Assembly: GCA_050249955.1 (NCBI GenBank)
Contig: JBFWPN010000004.1
Location: 372,001-436,000 of the forward strand
From: CAVVIG01 sp050249955
Lineage (GTDB): Bacteria > Acidobacteriota > Vicinamibacteria > Vicinamibacterales > CAVVIG01
DNA length: 64,000 bases
Reading direction: 5' to 3'
Below, piece after piece: positions 1 through 9,198 of the stretch. Made by a program: the position numbers and the translations under genes. The first letter of the stretch is position 1; the number at the start of each line of letters is the position of its first letter. The notes below the pieces were generated by a model. The model saw only the letters and a list, made by a program, of their open reading frames with translations. It was not told the DNA's origin and searched no databases.

Positions 1-276
1 GCACCCTACATGCACGATGGCAGCATCGCCACGCTGGACGATGTGCTGAGCCACTACGCCGCCGGCGGCCGGACACTCGCCACAGGCCCGCATGCCGGGG
101 TGGGGGCCGACAGCCCCCTTCGGAGCGGCTTCGTGCGCGGCTTCTCCCTCTCGGCCCAGGAACGGGCAGACCTCCTCGCGTTCCTGCAGGCGCTCACCGA
201 CAACGCCTTCCTGGTCGATTCCAGGTTCGCGGATCCCTGGCCCGCGCACGCATCCCCGTCGCACGATCGCCACTGA
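1..276 (+). CDS. Di-haem cytochrome c peroxidase / MauG family, C-terminal fragment
   Basis: The reading frame is already open at base 1, so the start and most of the gene lie outside the window. The visible 91 residues begin APYMHDGS and continue with a helix ending in LSHYAAGG. This matches the end of bacterial di-haem cytochrome c peroxidase/MauG proteins, where a PxMHDGS motif lies close to the distal haem. A helical tail (LSAQERADLLAFLQAL) follows, as is usual. Both CxxCH motifs would be upstream and cannot be checked. These are periplasmic electron-transfer proteins, often near metal-handling genes, which fits the next genes. Family assignment is fairly sure; the substrate is not known. 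Confidence 0.75.
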   Translation, partial: APYMHDGSIATLDDVLSHYAAGGRTLATGPHAGVGADSPLRSGFVRGFSLSAQERADLLAFLQALTDNAFLVDSRFADPWPAHASPSHDRH

Positions 277-314
277 CTGCGCGCCCCGCAGGGGCGCCGT
301 ATGGTCTTCCTTCC

Positions 315-812
315 ATGTCAACCAGACCGACCCACTCGCCGGCGCAGCTCGCCGCCGCCTGGCGCGCTGCGCTCGCAGACGCCGCGCTCCTGGCCCTCAC
401 GGCCGTGCATCACCTCTATGGTGCGTGGCGCTTCGACACACCCTGGCGCGGGCACGTGGCGCATATCGCGGCATGGCTGTGCCTGCTGCTGGGAGCGTTG
501 CTCGTCGCCTGGTGGCGCGCGCCGGTGTGGCCCGTGCGCATGGCCGCTGCAGCGGCCTTCACGATGACGAGCGTGATCATCGGCGTGGCCTGGCTCGGCC
601 TGTTCGAGGGGGCCTACAACCACGGCCTGAAGGGGCTCGCCGGACTCGCCAGCCTGCCAGCCCCGGTGTTCGACCGTCTGTTCCCACCATCCCTCTACGA
701 ACCACCCGGCGACCTCGCCTTCGAGATCTCGGGCGTCCTTCAACTGCCTGCCGGGCTGCTGGCCGGCCACTGCGCGCGGGCGTTCGCACGCGCCGCGCGG
801 GAGTCCTCATGA
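315..812 (+). CDS. Small integral membrane protein of unknown function
   Basis: 165 residues with about four hydrophobic segments (near residues 18-38, 46-66, 72-96 and 135-155), separated by short loops that contain several His and Trp. I recognise no family. The stop overlaps the ATG of the next gene, a TonB-dependent receptor, in an ATGA arrangement, so the two are probably translationally coupled. It follows the peroxidase fragment by 38 bases. A role in the same redox or metal uptake function is plausible by position only. Confidence 0.6.
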   Translation: MSTRPTHSPAQLAAAWRAALADAALLALTAVHHLYGAWRFDTPWRGHVAHIAAWLCLLLGALLVAWWRAPVWPVRMAAAAAFTMTSVIIGVAWLGLFEGAYNHGLKGLAGLASLPAPVFDRLFPPSLYEPPGDLAFEISGVLQLPAGLLAGHCARAFARAARESS

Positions 813-2974
813 GTCTGACAGAACGCGCGTGGCCCCTCGTCGGGGCTCTCCTTGTCCTCTGCGCCGGTGCCACCGGCGCCCGTGCCCAGTCCGGCACGCT
901 CATTGGCACCGTGGTCGACGGATCGGGCGGGGCCGTGGTGGCGGCCAGTGTCACGGTCGAGGCTGCCGGGTCGGCGCTCTCAGCCACCACGGACACCAAC
1001 GGCCGCTTCGTCATCACCGGGGTGCCCGCAGGTCGGATTCACGTGGCGGTCGAGAAGCCGCTGTTCGAACGCGGAGAGGTCGATGTGGAGGCCGGGGTCG
1101 GCGGCGAGGTCCGCGTGGTGCTCACACCGGCCGGCATCCGGGAGGCGATCACGGTGACGTCGGCTATCGTCGATGCCATGTCCTCCGATGCGTATGGCAG
1201 TGCGCAGACGATCGTCAGCGCCGAACAGGTGGCGAGCCTGAATGCCGTGGATCTCGCCTCCGCGCTGCGGCGCACGCCAGGCGTGACCATTTCGCGATTC
1301 AACCCGGTTGGCGCCTTCGGCGGGACCGAGGGCGGGGCCGTCTACGTTCGCGGGCTCGGGGCGAGCCGCCCGGGCAGCGAGATCAAGTCGTATGTGGACG
1401 GCGTGCCGTTCTACATGGCGGTCTGGGGACACCCGCTGCTCGACCTGCTGCCAGTCAACGCCGTGGACCGGATCACGGTCTTCAAAGGGCCGCAACCGCA
1501 GACGTATGGCAACACGTTCTCTGCCATCGACCTGGCGACGCGGCGTGCCAGGGGTGAAGGCAGCACGATGCGCTTGAAGCTGTCGGGCGGTTCTTTCGGG
1601 ACGGTGGTCGAGCAGGCCGACGTGACCGGGCGACACGGGGCGTGGGACTTCGCGGTGGCGCAGGGGTTTGCCCGCTCGAATGGGCATCGCGCCGGTGCCG
1701 ACGGTCGACTGTCCAACGTGCTCGCGAGAGCGGGTCGACAGCTCAGCCCCCACTGGAACGTGTCGGGGCTGGTCATGGCGCTCGACAACAAGGCGTCGGA
1801 TCCCGGCGTCCAGGGACGTCCCGACACGAGGACCGGACGGTACGACACCAACGGCACCCTGGCCGCCGTGACGCTGGCGCACCGCTTCGACCGGGCGTCG
1901 GGAACGGTGATCGCGTACGCCAATCGGGGCGAAGGCAACTGGCTCGCACAGCCAGGACTCGACGGAGATACGCTGTCGTCATTTGCCCTCTCCGGTGTCC
2001 GGTGGAGCGAGGACCTTGCGCCGTGGCGGAACGGCCGGATCTCGACCGGCATCGACCTCGATCGGATCGGAGGGGAGGTGGCCTTCAACCGCATCGCTCC
2101 GGCGCCGGCGGCGACGTTCGCCGGTGACGCGCTGCGCGTGATTGCGCCCCACGCAGCCGTCGAGCAGGTCGTGCCGGTGGGTCGCACATGGTCGCTGGTG
2201 CCAACCGCCGGCGTGCGCGCCTACACGCACAACCAGCTCGACTCACGCGTCGCGCCGCACGTCGGGCTGGTGGCACGCTCCTCGACCGTCGTGCTGCGCG
2301 TCAACGCCGCCCGTGGCATCACCTATCCAGGGCAGGAGGTGCTGGTACTCTCGAGTCTCATCCCGGCACTGGGGGCCACCTGGCAGTCGCTCCGGCCGGA
2401 GCAGCTGGATCACGTGGAGGCCGGCATCTCGTTCCTGCCATCCACGCGGACCACGCTGGACGTCGCATGGTTCTCCGATGCGTTGAAGCAGCGCTACATC
2501 TTCGCGTTCCCGCCTGCCGTGGCCTTCCCGCAGTTCACCAACCTCGGCGACTACGACGTGCGAGGGCTCGAGGCGTCGCTGCGCCACACGGTTGGCGCCT
2601 GGAGCATCTTCACGGGCCTGACCCTCCTCGATTCCACGCTCGCCTCGCTGCCGTACGCGCCGGTGCGGACTCTGGTGATGGGGCTCACCGGGGGGCACGG
2701 ACCGCTCCGGCTGAGCGTCGACCTGCAGGCGCAGAGCAGCATGCGTGTCTTCGGCCAGGAGCGGGCGGGCGGGGCCGTGAACACCGCCGCTGTCGACGGG
2801 TTCGCGGTCGTGAACGCACGACCGTCGTTCGTGCCGTCGGCATGGCGTGGTCGGGGCGAGCTCTTCGTGGCGCTCGAAAACCTGCTCGATGCCGACTACG
2901 CATACCGTCCCGGCTACCCGATGCCGGGAAGAACGGTGCAGGTGGGGATCGCGCTCGGCCGGACGGTGCGCTAG
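809..2974 (+). CDS. TonB-dependent outer-membrane receptor with carboxypeptidase-regulatory-like domain
   Basis: 721 residues. A signal peptide (to about residue 26, ending ARAQ) is followed by a carboxypeptidase-regulatory-like beta-sandwich (about 28-105, GTVVDGSGGAVV), a TonB plug domain (about 115-240, with SALRRTPGV and VDGVPFY) and a 22-strand-type barrel. The chain ends in a typical receptor terminus (PGRTVQVGIAL). It transports an unidentified ligand across the outer membrane using TonB energy. The ATG at 809 was chosen because it gives a clean signal peptide and overlaps the upstream stop; the frame is open much further upstream, but that is GC-rich shadow. No His/Met enrichment marks it as a copper receptor. 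Confidence 0.88.
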   Translation: MSLTERAWPLVGALLVLCAGATGARAQSGTLIGTVVDGSGGAVVAASVTVEAAGSALSATTDTNGRFVITGVPAGRIHVAVEKPLFERGEVDVEAGVGGEVRVVLTPAGIREAITVTSAIVDAMSSDAYGSAQTIVSAEQVASLNAVDLASALRRTPGVTISRFNPVGAFGGTEGGAVYVRGLGASRPGSEIKSYVDGVPFYMAVWGHPLLDLLPVNAVDRITVFKGPQPQTYGNTFSAIDLATRRARGEGSTMRLKLSGGSFGTVVEQADVTGRHGAWDFAVAQGFARSNGHRAGADGRLSNVLARAGRQLSPHWNVSGLVMALDNKASDPGVQGRPDTRTGRYDTNGTLAAVTLAHRFDRASGTVIAYANRGEGNWLAQPGLDGDTLSSFALSGVRWSEDLAPWRNGRISTGIDLDRIGGEVAFNRIAPAPAATFAGDALRVIAPHAAVEQVVPVGRTWSLVPTAGVRAYTHNQLDSRVAPHVGLVARSSTVVLRVNAARGITYPGQEVLVLSSLIPALGATWQSLRPEQLDHVEAGISFLPSTRTTLDVAWFSDALKQRYIFAFPPAVAFPQFTNLGDYDVRGLEASLRHTVGAWSIFTGLTLLDSTLASLPYAPVRTLVMGLTGGHGPLRLSVDLQAQSSMRVFGQERAGGAVNTAAVDGFAVVNARPSFVPSAWRGRGELFVALENLLDADYAYRPGYPMPGRTVQVGIALGRTVR

Positions 2975-3209
2975 GCGGGGACGTATCGGAACAGGGACGG
3001 TGCCGGGTGTCTGGTGCGAATGGAACCTGGGAGAAGGTCATGCGCTCCCGGCTCCGCGCCCTGTTCCGAGCTGGTAGTGTGCGGGTCCCTGCCGTTCGAG
3101 CCAAGGCCGAAGCAGCCGTCGACCCGCCGCACGCAGCCAGCCGGCTGCTGTGGTGGCCGACGGTGCGGTTCGAGCGGCGGACGCGCATGCGCCCGCCGCC
3201 TGACCGGTC

Positions 3210-4469
3210 TCAGCGGCCCGATGCCGGCAGTTCCTTCAGCGCGAAGGGATCCACCGTCGGATCCTCGTGCCACTCGTACTCGAGGCTGCGGGCGAGCTGC
3301 CGGGCGCGGTCCCGACCGAACAGTTTCATCACCAGCCCGAGCGCCATGTCGGTACCCGCCGATACCCCGGACGACGTCACGAACTTGCCATCGTCGACCC
3401 AGCGCGCCTTGACGATCCAGTCCACGCTCGGGTCCTCGTTGACCGCCATCGAGAAGAAGTTCTTGTTCGAGGTGGCCTTGTGTCCCTTCAGCATGCCGGT
3501 CTTCGCCAGCAGCGCCGACCCGGTGCACACCGACGTGGTCACCTCGGTGCGTGCGTTCTGCGCCTTCAGGTAGTCGAGGAACGCGGGGTTGAGCAGTTCG
3601 GTCCTCGTGCCGACACCACCCGGCACCATCATGATGTCGAGTGGCGGGGCGGTGGCGAAGGAGTATTGCGCGATCACGTCAACGCCCTGCGCCGAGCGCA
3701 CGGCGCCGCCCTTCTCGGCGATCATGACCACCTGGAACTCCGGTACATAGCTCCACATCTCCACCGGCCCGAAGACATCCAGCACCTCGAAGCCTGGATA
3801 CAGGACGATGCCGAGCACCTTGCGGGCGGGTCTGGACGCCGGCGCCGCCGTGGCTGCCTGGCTGGCCGTGGGGCGGATGGCGGGGTCGAGGGCCGCCTTG
3901 ATGAACGCCGCCCGTCCCGAGCCGATGGTCGCCCGATACTCGGCGAGGTTGGTCACGCCGTCGCCATCCGCATCGCCCGTGTACGCCAGCCAGGCGCCGA
4001 GCTGGAGCGCCTGCGAGTAGTCCCCGTTGAGCGGCGCGCCGAAGCCGGCCGACATCGCGCTGTAGGAGTCGAGCGATCCCCGCCCGAGCATGGCGTAGCC
4101 GGCGGCGACGTCGACCGCCGTCGGGTAGCTGCCGATCAGGGCGCGCAGGTCCGCGCGGGCCGACGACCGGGCCTGTTCGAAGGCCGCGCGTACTGCGGCC
4201 GGGTTCACCCCGGCTGTCGCGCGGAGATTGAGCGCCGGGTTCCCGAGGATGGCCGCGACGAGCGCCAGTTCATCGGCATCGAGCATGCCGTTGCCCGCGT
4301 CGGTCGTATCCAGGTTGGCGTCCACTGACGCCGGATCGAAGCGCAGGCCGCTCATCGCCGCGTCGAAGTCGACCGTCAGGGGGGTGGCGGGCTGGGCTGC
4401 CAGGGGAAGCGGGGCAAGGAGCAGCAGCGACGCCAGAAGCGCCCTGCCGACCGACGTCCGGATCTGCAT
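3210..4469 (-). CDS. Secreted DJ-1/PfpI-family protein with N-terminal EF-hand-like segment
   Basis: 419 residues. A signal peptide ends at about residue 25 (LPLAAQ). Residues 27-200 are mostly helical and hold two calcium-loop-like stretches, near 52-66 and 166-178 (DADGDGVTNLAEY). Residues 216-410 form a class-I glutamine-amidotransferase-like DJ-1/PfpI domain, with a nucleophile elbow SVCTGSALL (Cys315) and an acidic residue early in the domain (FGPVEMW). Family members are amidases, chaperones, glyoxalases or transcription regulators; this one has no AraC DNA-binding domain. A Shine-Dalgarno GGAGG lies just before the ATG at 4469. The N-terminal fusion is uncommon. Function is not assignable beyond family. 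Confidence 0.8.
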   Translation of the reverse strand: MQIRTSVGRALLASLLLLAPLPLAAQPATPLTVDFDAAMSGLRFDPASVDANLDTTDAGNGMLDADELALVAAILGNPALNLRATAGVNPAAVRAAFEQARSSARADLRALIGSYPTAVDVAAGYAMLGRGSLDSYSAMSAGFGAPLNGDYSQALQLGAWLAYTGDADGDGVTNLAEYRATIGSGRAAFIKAALDPAIRPTASQAATAAPASRPARKVLGIVLYPGFEVLDVFGPVEMWSYVPEFQVVMIAEKGGAVRSAQGVDVIAQYSFATAPPLDIMMVPGGVGTRTELLNPAFLDYLKAQNARTEVTTSVCTGSALLAKTGMLKGHKATSNKNFFSMAVNEDPSVDWIVKARWVDDGKFVTSSGVSAGTDMALGLVMKLFGRDRARQLARSLEYEWHEDPTVDPFALKELPASGR

Positions 4470-4639
4470 ATGACCTCCGCGAAGCCGGCTCACTGATGCG
4501 GGTGCATCTCCCAGGCGCGGCTTCCGAAGGATCCATTGAACGCGAGCGTCGCCCCCATGCCCGAGCGGGCGGCAGCCAGCCGCTCGGCGGAGCGGCCAGG
4601 TGCGCGTCCCGTGCAGTGAAGGGGGCGAGCTCCCGCGGG

Positions 4640-5521
4640 CTAGGGGGTCGTGGCTGGCTCCTCGCGGAACCCGGTGGCCTCGGCCAGTTGCTGGAAGGAC
4701 ATCACTTCCGCGGTCCGCTTGCCGTCGATGATCCACGTCGGATAGGTCGTGATGCCAAGGTTGCGGCAGATGGCGGCCTGCGGCTGACCCTGGCCGCCCG
4801 GGCTGCACTCGATGTACGGGAGCCGGGACGCGGCGAGCCCGAACATCTCCTTCTGCTGCTGGCAGTGCGGACACCAGCTCGCACCGTACATCTTCGCCCC
4901 GTAATTGGTGAGGTGGATGGCCAGCGCCCGCATGCGCGGATCTTCGGTCGCCGGTGGCTCGCCGAGGATGCCGGTGTAGTTGAGGTGCGCGACGAGAATG
5001 AAAGCCGCCGCCCCGCCCACGACGGTGCCCGCGGTGCGTCCCCAGGCGAAACCGGGAAGGTCGGGCCGCTGGAACGTCGTGAGCCCCGCAATCAGGGTCA
5101 TCAGGGTGAGGGAGGTGAGGCAGTACGGGCACGCGGCGTCCAGCAGCGTCAGCGAGACCGTGGTCAGGTACACGCTGTAGCAGAAGCCGAATACCGCCAC
5201 CGCCCAGGCCATCCGCCAGCGCCGCGGTCGCCAGCGGACGGCGAGGTAAGCCAGCGTGACATACGAGGCGAATCCCCAGAATGCCGTGGGCGCGCCCAAG
5301 AGCCGCGCCCACTTGCTGGAGAGCACGATGTCGCAGCTGCTGCCGACAGAGCACCCCTGCAGGCGGCTGCCGACGTAATCCGTGTAGAGGATGTAGGACG
5401 TGAGCAGGATGCCGATGGCGGCAAGCGCCAGCAGTGGCCAGTTCTTCTCTGCGAGACCGGCCGCCGGCGTCGGGGACGCGGCTCCGGTCGACTCCTTCTT
5501 CGTGCGCGCTTTACGACCCAT
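4640..5521 (-). CDS. Vitamin K epoxide reductase (VKOR) fused to thioredoxin-like domain
   Basis: 293 residues. A Lys-rich cytoplasmic N-terminus precedes a VKOR four- to five-helix membrane domain (about 28-180) with loop cysteines Cys57 and Cys63 and the active-site pair CPYC (Cys131/Cys134). A thioredoxin-fold domain (about 195-290) follows with GASWCPHC (Cys217/Cys220). Bacterial VKOR-Trx fusions reoxidise disulfide-forming oxidases and so take the place of DsbB, with the fused Trx as the natural partner. All four functional cysteine positions are present. It likely supports disulfide formation in the nearby periplasmic metalloproteins. Confidence 0.9.
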   Translation of the reverse strand: MGRKARTKKESTGAASPTPAAGLAEKNWPLLALAAIGILLTSYILYTDYVGSRLQGCSVGSSCDIVLSSKWARLLGAPTAFWGFASYVTLAYLAVRWRPRRWRMAWAVAVFGFCYSVYLTTVSLTLLDAACPYCLTSLTLMTLIAGLTTFQRPDLPGFAWGRTAGTVVGGAAAFILVAHLNYTGILGEPPATEDPRMRALAIHLTNYGAKMYGASWCPHCQQQKEMFGLAASRLPYIECSPGGQGQPQAAICRNLGITTYPTWIIDGKRTAEVMSFQQLAEATGFREEPATTP

Positions 5522-5556
5522 GCGCGGCAGTGTACGTGATGTGGCCGGCCGAAGTC

Positions 5557-5587
5557 AGCCCGTCCCGCCGGACGGCCGGGACGGGCT
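5557..5587 (-). terminator. GC-rich hairpin after the His/Met-rich lipoprotein gene
   Basis: Perfect 11-bp inverted repeat (AGCCCGTCCCG and its complement) around a 9-base loop. It lies 26 bases downstream of the stop of the minus-strand gene ending at 5613 and before the next minus-strand gene. There is no strong U-tract, so termination is likely but not certain. Confidence 0.45.
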
Positions 5588-5612
5588 GCGACGGGGGGCG
5601 TCCCGGAGGTCC

Positions 5613-6341
5613 TCAGGGCATCTTGGCCAGGGCCTCGATGAGGGCGTTCACCGACGTGCCCAGGGCGTGCGCCGCGTCCATCCCGCCGGCCGGCGTGCCC
5701 GCGTGCGCCTCCTTCATGGCCTCGCCGTCCATCGTCTCGGTGTACAGCCCGCGCGCGTGATCCAGCATGCCGGCCGCGTGCGTCGACGCCTCCCGGTCGA
5801 CGGCTTCGGACATGTTCATCGCCGCGGTCATCTTCAGGGAGGCGCCCTGGCTGGCCATCAGCGCGGCGTGCACCAATGCGATGTGCATGTGATGCAGCGC
5901 CATGTCCCTGGCGTTATTCGCTTCCGGGGCCGGCATGATCTGCAGTTGGTCGAGCACGGTGGTCATCGCCTTCGCGAGGTCGTGCGTGTAGGTCATTACC
6001 GGATCGCTCGCGTGCGTGGCGTGCATGGCGGTCATGGCCGGGCCGGTCACGGCCTGGTTGATCAGTGCCCGTCCCTCGCTGAGCATGGCGTCGCCGTGCG
6101 ATACCGCCGTGGCGTCCACCTTTCCGGCCATCTCCATCTGGCCGAGCATCCTGAGCGTGGCACCCTCGAGCGCCATCTCCAGGCCATGGGACATCAGGCC
6201 GTGCAGGTGGTGCATGTCCATGGCGACATCGTGCGCAGGTGCCGCCGGCGGCTCCGCCGGCGGCGCCGGCTGGGCGCAGCCCACCCCGAGGGTGAGTGCA
6301 GCAGCGAGGGTCAGGTACACGGGTGTCCGGGTAAGGGTCAT
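5613..6341 (-). CDS. His/Met-rich lipoprotein, possible periplasmic copper binder
   Basis: 242 residues. A lipoprotein signal (LTLGVGCAQP, Cys22) is followed by a Pro/Ala linker and a helical body very rich in Met and His: VAMDMHHLHGLMSHG, then ALHHMHIALVHAALM. No enzyme motif is visible. The start at 6341 was chosen because it places the lipobox correctly; the frame extends further upstream without one. It lies directly downstream of the putative copper TonB receptor (same strand, 171-bp gap). Metal, probably copper, binding in the periplasm is an inference from composition and neighbours. I do not recognise a named family. Confidence 0.6.
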   Translation of the reverse strand: MTLTRTPVYLTLAAALTLGVGCAQPAPPAEPPAAPAHDVAMDMHHLHGLMSHGLEMALEGATLRMLGQMEMAGKVDATAVSHGDAMLSEGRALINQAVTGPAMTAMHATHASDPVMTYTHDLAKAMTTVLDQLQIMPAPEANNARDMALHHMHIALVHAALMASQGASLKMTAAMNMSEAVDREASTHAAGMLDHARGLYTETMDGEAMKEAHAGTPAGGMDAAHALGTSVNALIEALAKMP

Positions 6342-6412
6342 CGGTGGCCTCCAGCGACGGCTGACGGAAAGTCGTCGCAAATCGACATGTGTGCAGGGAC
6401 GGAGCAAGGGAA

Positions 6413-6446
6413 GTGCCCGCACCGGCAGCATGGCCGATGCGGGCAC
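6413..6446 (-). terminator. Hairpin downstream of the copper-type TonB receptor
   Basis: 14-bp stem with one mismatch (GTGCCCGCAcCGGC pairing with GCCGaTGCGGGCAC) and a 6-base loop. It lies about 70 bases after the stop of the receptor gene ending at 6513. The downstream bases on the minus strand are pyrimidine-rich but not a clear U-tract. Confidence 0.4.
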
Positions 6447-6512
6447 GAGGGGAGCAGCCGTTCGCTGCCGGTCGGCAGTGAAGGGCGCCCGCGGTGCGAG
6501 CGACGACAGCGC

Positions 6513-8900
6513 CTAGAGCCTGGCCGAGACGCCGATGTAGAACGAGCGCCCGATTCCGGGCACACCGGTCATGCCGGTCGCATCGCCGATCCAGTACCGG
6601 CCCCCGAGCGGCAGGACGTACTTCCGGTCGGCGACGTTGTCCACGCCAAGATCCACGCGGAAGGCCCTGAACTGGTACCCGGTGCTCACGTTCACCAGCA
6701 CGTAGCCGGCCGTGGGGAGTTCGACCCGCGCCGCCTGCACGCGGTTCTTTGCGCCCACGCCCTGCACCAGCACGGCGCTGTTCCAGTTCCTCAACCGGTG
6801 TTCGACGGTGACGCGCGCATCGAGCGGCATCAGCCGGTACACGTTGTCGCCGGTATCGAGGAGCCGACCCCGCACGGAGCTCAGGACGCCGCTGAGCGTG
6901 AACTCGCCGGCCGCGGGTGTGCCTCCGATGGGCGTGCGCCCTGACAGGTCGACGCCATACAGCCGTGCCTCGTGATTGGCGAACTGCAGGTTCACGAATC
7001 CGCTGGTGGCGGCCAGCTTCGCTGCCGTGCACCCGTTGCTCCCGGCGATCACGCCGCATCGGTCCACGTCGATGAAGTCGTTGACCCGCGTGACGTACGG
7101 CGTCACCGTCAGGGTCCGGCGCTGCTGGCCCGCACTGTGCCAGCCGGCCGTGGCACTCAGGGTGTGGGCCACTTCCGGCGCGAGGTCGACGTTCCCGGTG
7201 TAGCCGTTGGCATCGCCGAACCACCCGTTCATCTGCACCGACATGTTGCTCCGCTTCACCCAGAGGTAGCGCTCGTAGAGATTGGGCGACCGGGTCTTGC
7301 GTGCGTAGCCAACCTCGAACGACGTGCTCGCGGTCGGCGCGGTCTTCGCGAGCGCCGTGGCGTCGACGTTGAAGTCGCGCCGGGCGCGGTCCTTCGCGTT
7401 GAACTCCAGCGCGTCGGCGTAGTACGCCGCGCTTCCGGTGGCGGTCGCCACCATGTTGTAGCCGGTCACGGCGTCCGTGTTCATCGACACCACGTCGCTT
7501 CGGATGCCGACCAGCGCCGTCCAGGCACCCCGGTGCGTTTCCCATTCCCCGAAGGTGCCGATCCGCGTGCGTCGACCGTTGTTCACGTTCTGCAGCGTGT
7601 CCGGGCCCATGCTCCCCACCATCGGCATCACCGGCGGCCACCAGTCGTCCAGCGTGAAGCGGTGCAGGTCGGTGCCGAGCTTGACCAGGTCCCGCTGCCC
7701 GATGCGGCGGTCCACCGCCAGGGTGTAGCCGAGATTCGCCCCCTTCGAGTTCATGGGCATGTTCATCCCGGGCACCTTGTCGCGGAGGACGTTCATCTGG
7801 TGGTCGGTCTTCTCGGCATAGCCCCGCGCATCCACGCGGCCCCAGGGGCGCGTCTGCTCGAACCGCAGGCTTCCGAGCATGGCGTCATTGCGGGTCATGT
7901 CCATGCGCGCGTTCGCGAAGCCCTGCTCCGGAATCCGCTGCATGCTCAGGTCGGCGGTCAGGAGCCGGCCCTCGCCCGAGACCGCCACCTGCAGGGCATG
8001 GTTGGTGGAGGTATAGAAGGTGGACTTCACCACCGCGCCGCCACCCGCGGTGTAGTTCTCGGCGTCGACGGTCGACCCCACATAGCTGATGCGGAGGTGT
8101 TCGGTCGCGGCCGAGAACGACGCATTGCCCCCGGTGGTCCGGCTGTTCGTGCGGGTGTAGGCCGAGGCGCTCGCATGAACCGCCACGCCCGCCGCGGCGA
8201 ACTCGGGGCGTGCCGTCTCGACCGCCACGCTGCCGCCGATGCTGTCGCCGCCGGCGCTGACCGGCGTGATGCCGGCCATGACGGTGATGGTGGCCAGGTT
8301 GGCCGGATCGATGTACGACAGCGGCGGGTTCATGTGGCCGCTGCAGGCCGGGGCCAGCGTCATGCCATTGATCGTGAGCTTCACCCGGTCGTCGGCCAGG
8401 CCGTGGATGGCGGGGATGCCGGACAGGCCGCCATTTCCCGCGACGCTCAGGCCGGCGGTGCCGTCGAGCAGCGAGGCCGCGTCACTCGTCCGCGCAGTCG
8501 CCCCCTCGTTGCGCGCCAGCGGCCTGTTCACGCGGGCCAGCACGTCGACACTGGCGGTCTGCATGGCCAAGGACAGTGTCAGTGTGACGCTCTCGGCGCG
8601 GTCATCCGACACCGACAGGTCGCGCTGCACCGCAGGCTGGAACCCGGCGGTCGCTGCCGACACGTCGTAGCGTCCGGCCGGCAGTCCCGCGACCTCGAAT
8701 CGACCGTGATCGTCGGTGACCGCGGTGTAGGACCTGCCGGTGACGGCGTCGACGATGGCGACCGCCGCGCCGGGGACCACGGCGCCGGACTGATCGAGGA
8801 CCACGCCGTGCACCCGACCGGCCGCAAGGGCATCGATCGGGAGCGACAGGACACCGGCCACGATCAGCAGCTGGATGATCGGCCGCAGGAATACGAGCAT
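6513..8900 (-). CDS. TonB-dependent receptor, putative copper receptor
   Basis: 795 residues. A signal peptide (to about 24, IDALAA) precedes a carboxypeptidase-regulatory-like domain (27-105), a plug (about 120-260) and a barrel. The plug contains PACSGHMNPPLSYIDP and AGITPVSAGGDSIGG, resembling TonB receptors linked to copper. Predicted outer loops hold Met clusters (MNMPMNS, MPMVGSMG, SNMSVQMNG). The ATG at 8900 has GGAGGG eight bases upstream. Its downstream neighbour is a His/Met-rich lipoprotein, and the Sco/PCu(A)C/CopD genes are 2-4 kb away. Copper or a copper chelate is the likely ligand; this is inferred from motifs and context. Confidence 0.82.
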   Translation of the reverse strand: MLVFLRPIIQLLIVAGVLSLPIDALAAGRVHGVVLDQSGAVVPGAAVAIVDAVTGRSYTAVTDDHGRFEVAGLPAGRYDVSAATAGFQPAVQRDLSVSDDRAESVTLTLSLAMQTASVDVLARVNRPLARNEGATARTSDAASLLDGTAGLSVAGNGGLSGIPAIHGLADDRVKLTINGMTLAPACSGHMNPPLSYIDPANLATITVMAGITPVSAGGDSIGGSVAVETARPEFAAAGVAVHASASAYTRTNSRTTGGNASFSAATEHLRISYVGSTVDAENYTAGGGAVVKSTFYTSTNHALQVAVSGEGRLLTADLSMQRIPEQGFANARMDMTRNDAMLGSLRFEQTRPWGRVDARGYAEKTDHQMNVLRDKVPGMNMPMNSKGANLGYTLAVDRRIGQRDLVKLGTDLHRFTLDDWWPPVMPMVGSMGPDTLQNVNNGRRTRIGTFGEWETHRGAWTALVGIRSDVVSMNTDAVTGYNMVATATGSAAYYADALEFNAKDRARRDFNVDATALAKTAPTASTSFEVGYARKTRSPNLYERYLWVKRSNMSVQMNGWFGDANGYTGNVDLAPEVAHTLSATAGWHSAGQQRRTLTVTPYVTRVNDFIDVDRCGVIAGSNGCTAAKLAATSGFVNLQFANHEARLYGVDLSGRTPIGGTPAAGEFTLSGVLSSVRGRLLDTGDNVYRLMPLDARVTVEHRLRNWNSAVLVQGVGAKNRVQAARVELPTAGYVLVNVSTGYQFRAFRVDLGVDNVADRKYVLPLGGRYWIGDATGMTGVPGIGRSFYIGVSARL

Positions 8901-9198
8901 GAGCACACCCTCCACATGCCGGTGTCGACAGACCCGGCGCTCCTCCCGGATGCAAGTTGCGGCGCCTCGTGACAGGGGCGTCGGGCAGCGCTGCACCCTC
9001 GTCCGGCCGATCCTGCAGCCGACGGTCGGCATGGTGCGGCGACCGGTCCGGTGCGCTGTGTGGGTCGGCCCGCTTTTGCAGCGAACCGCGCCCAGCCGTC
9101 CGTCAGCCACCGGGGGCCGGTGGCCTTGGCAGGCGTGGCGGGTATATCGTGGCGGGAGCGGCCGCGGATTTCTTCGCGACCAGAGGGAGAAACATCAC

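Noticed and set aside
92..808. Long upstream extension of the first TonB receptor frame
   Set aside because: It is an Arg/Pro-rich shadow of the peroxidase and membrane protein genes; the ATG at 809 gives a signal peptide and overlaps the previous stop.
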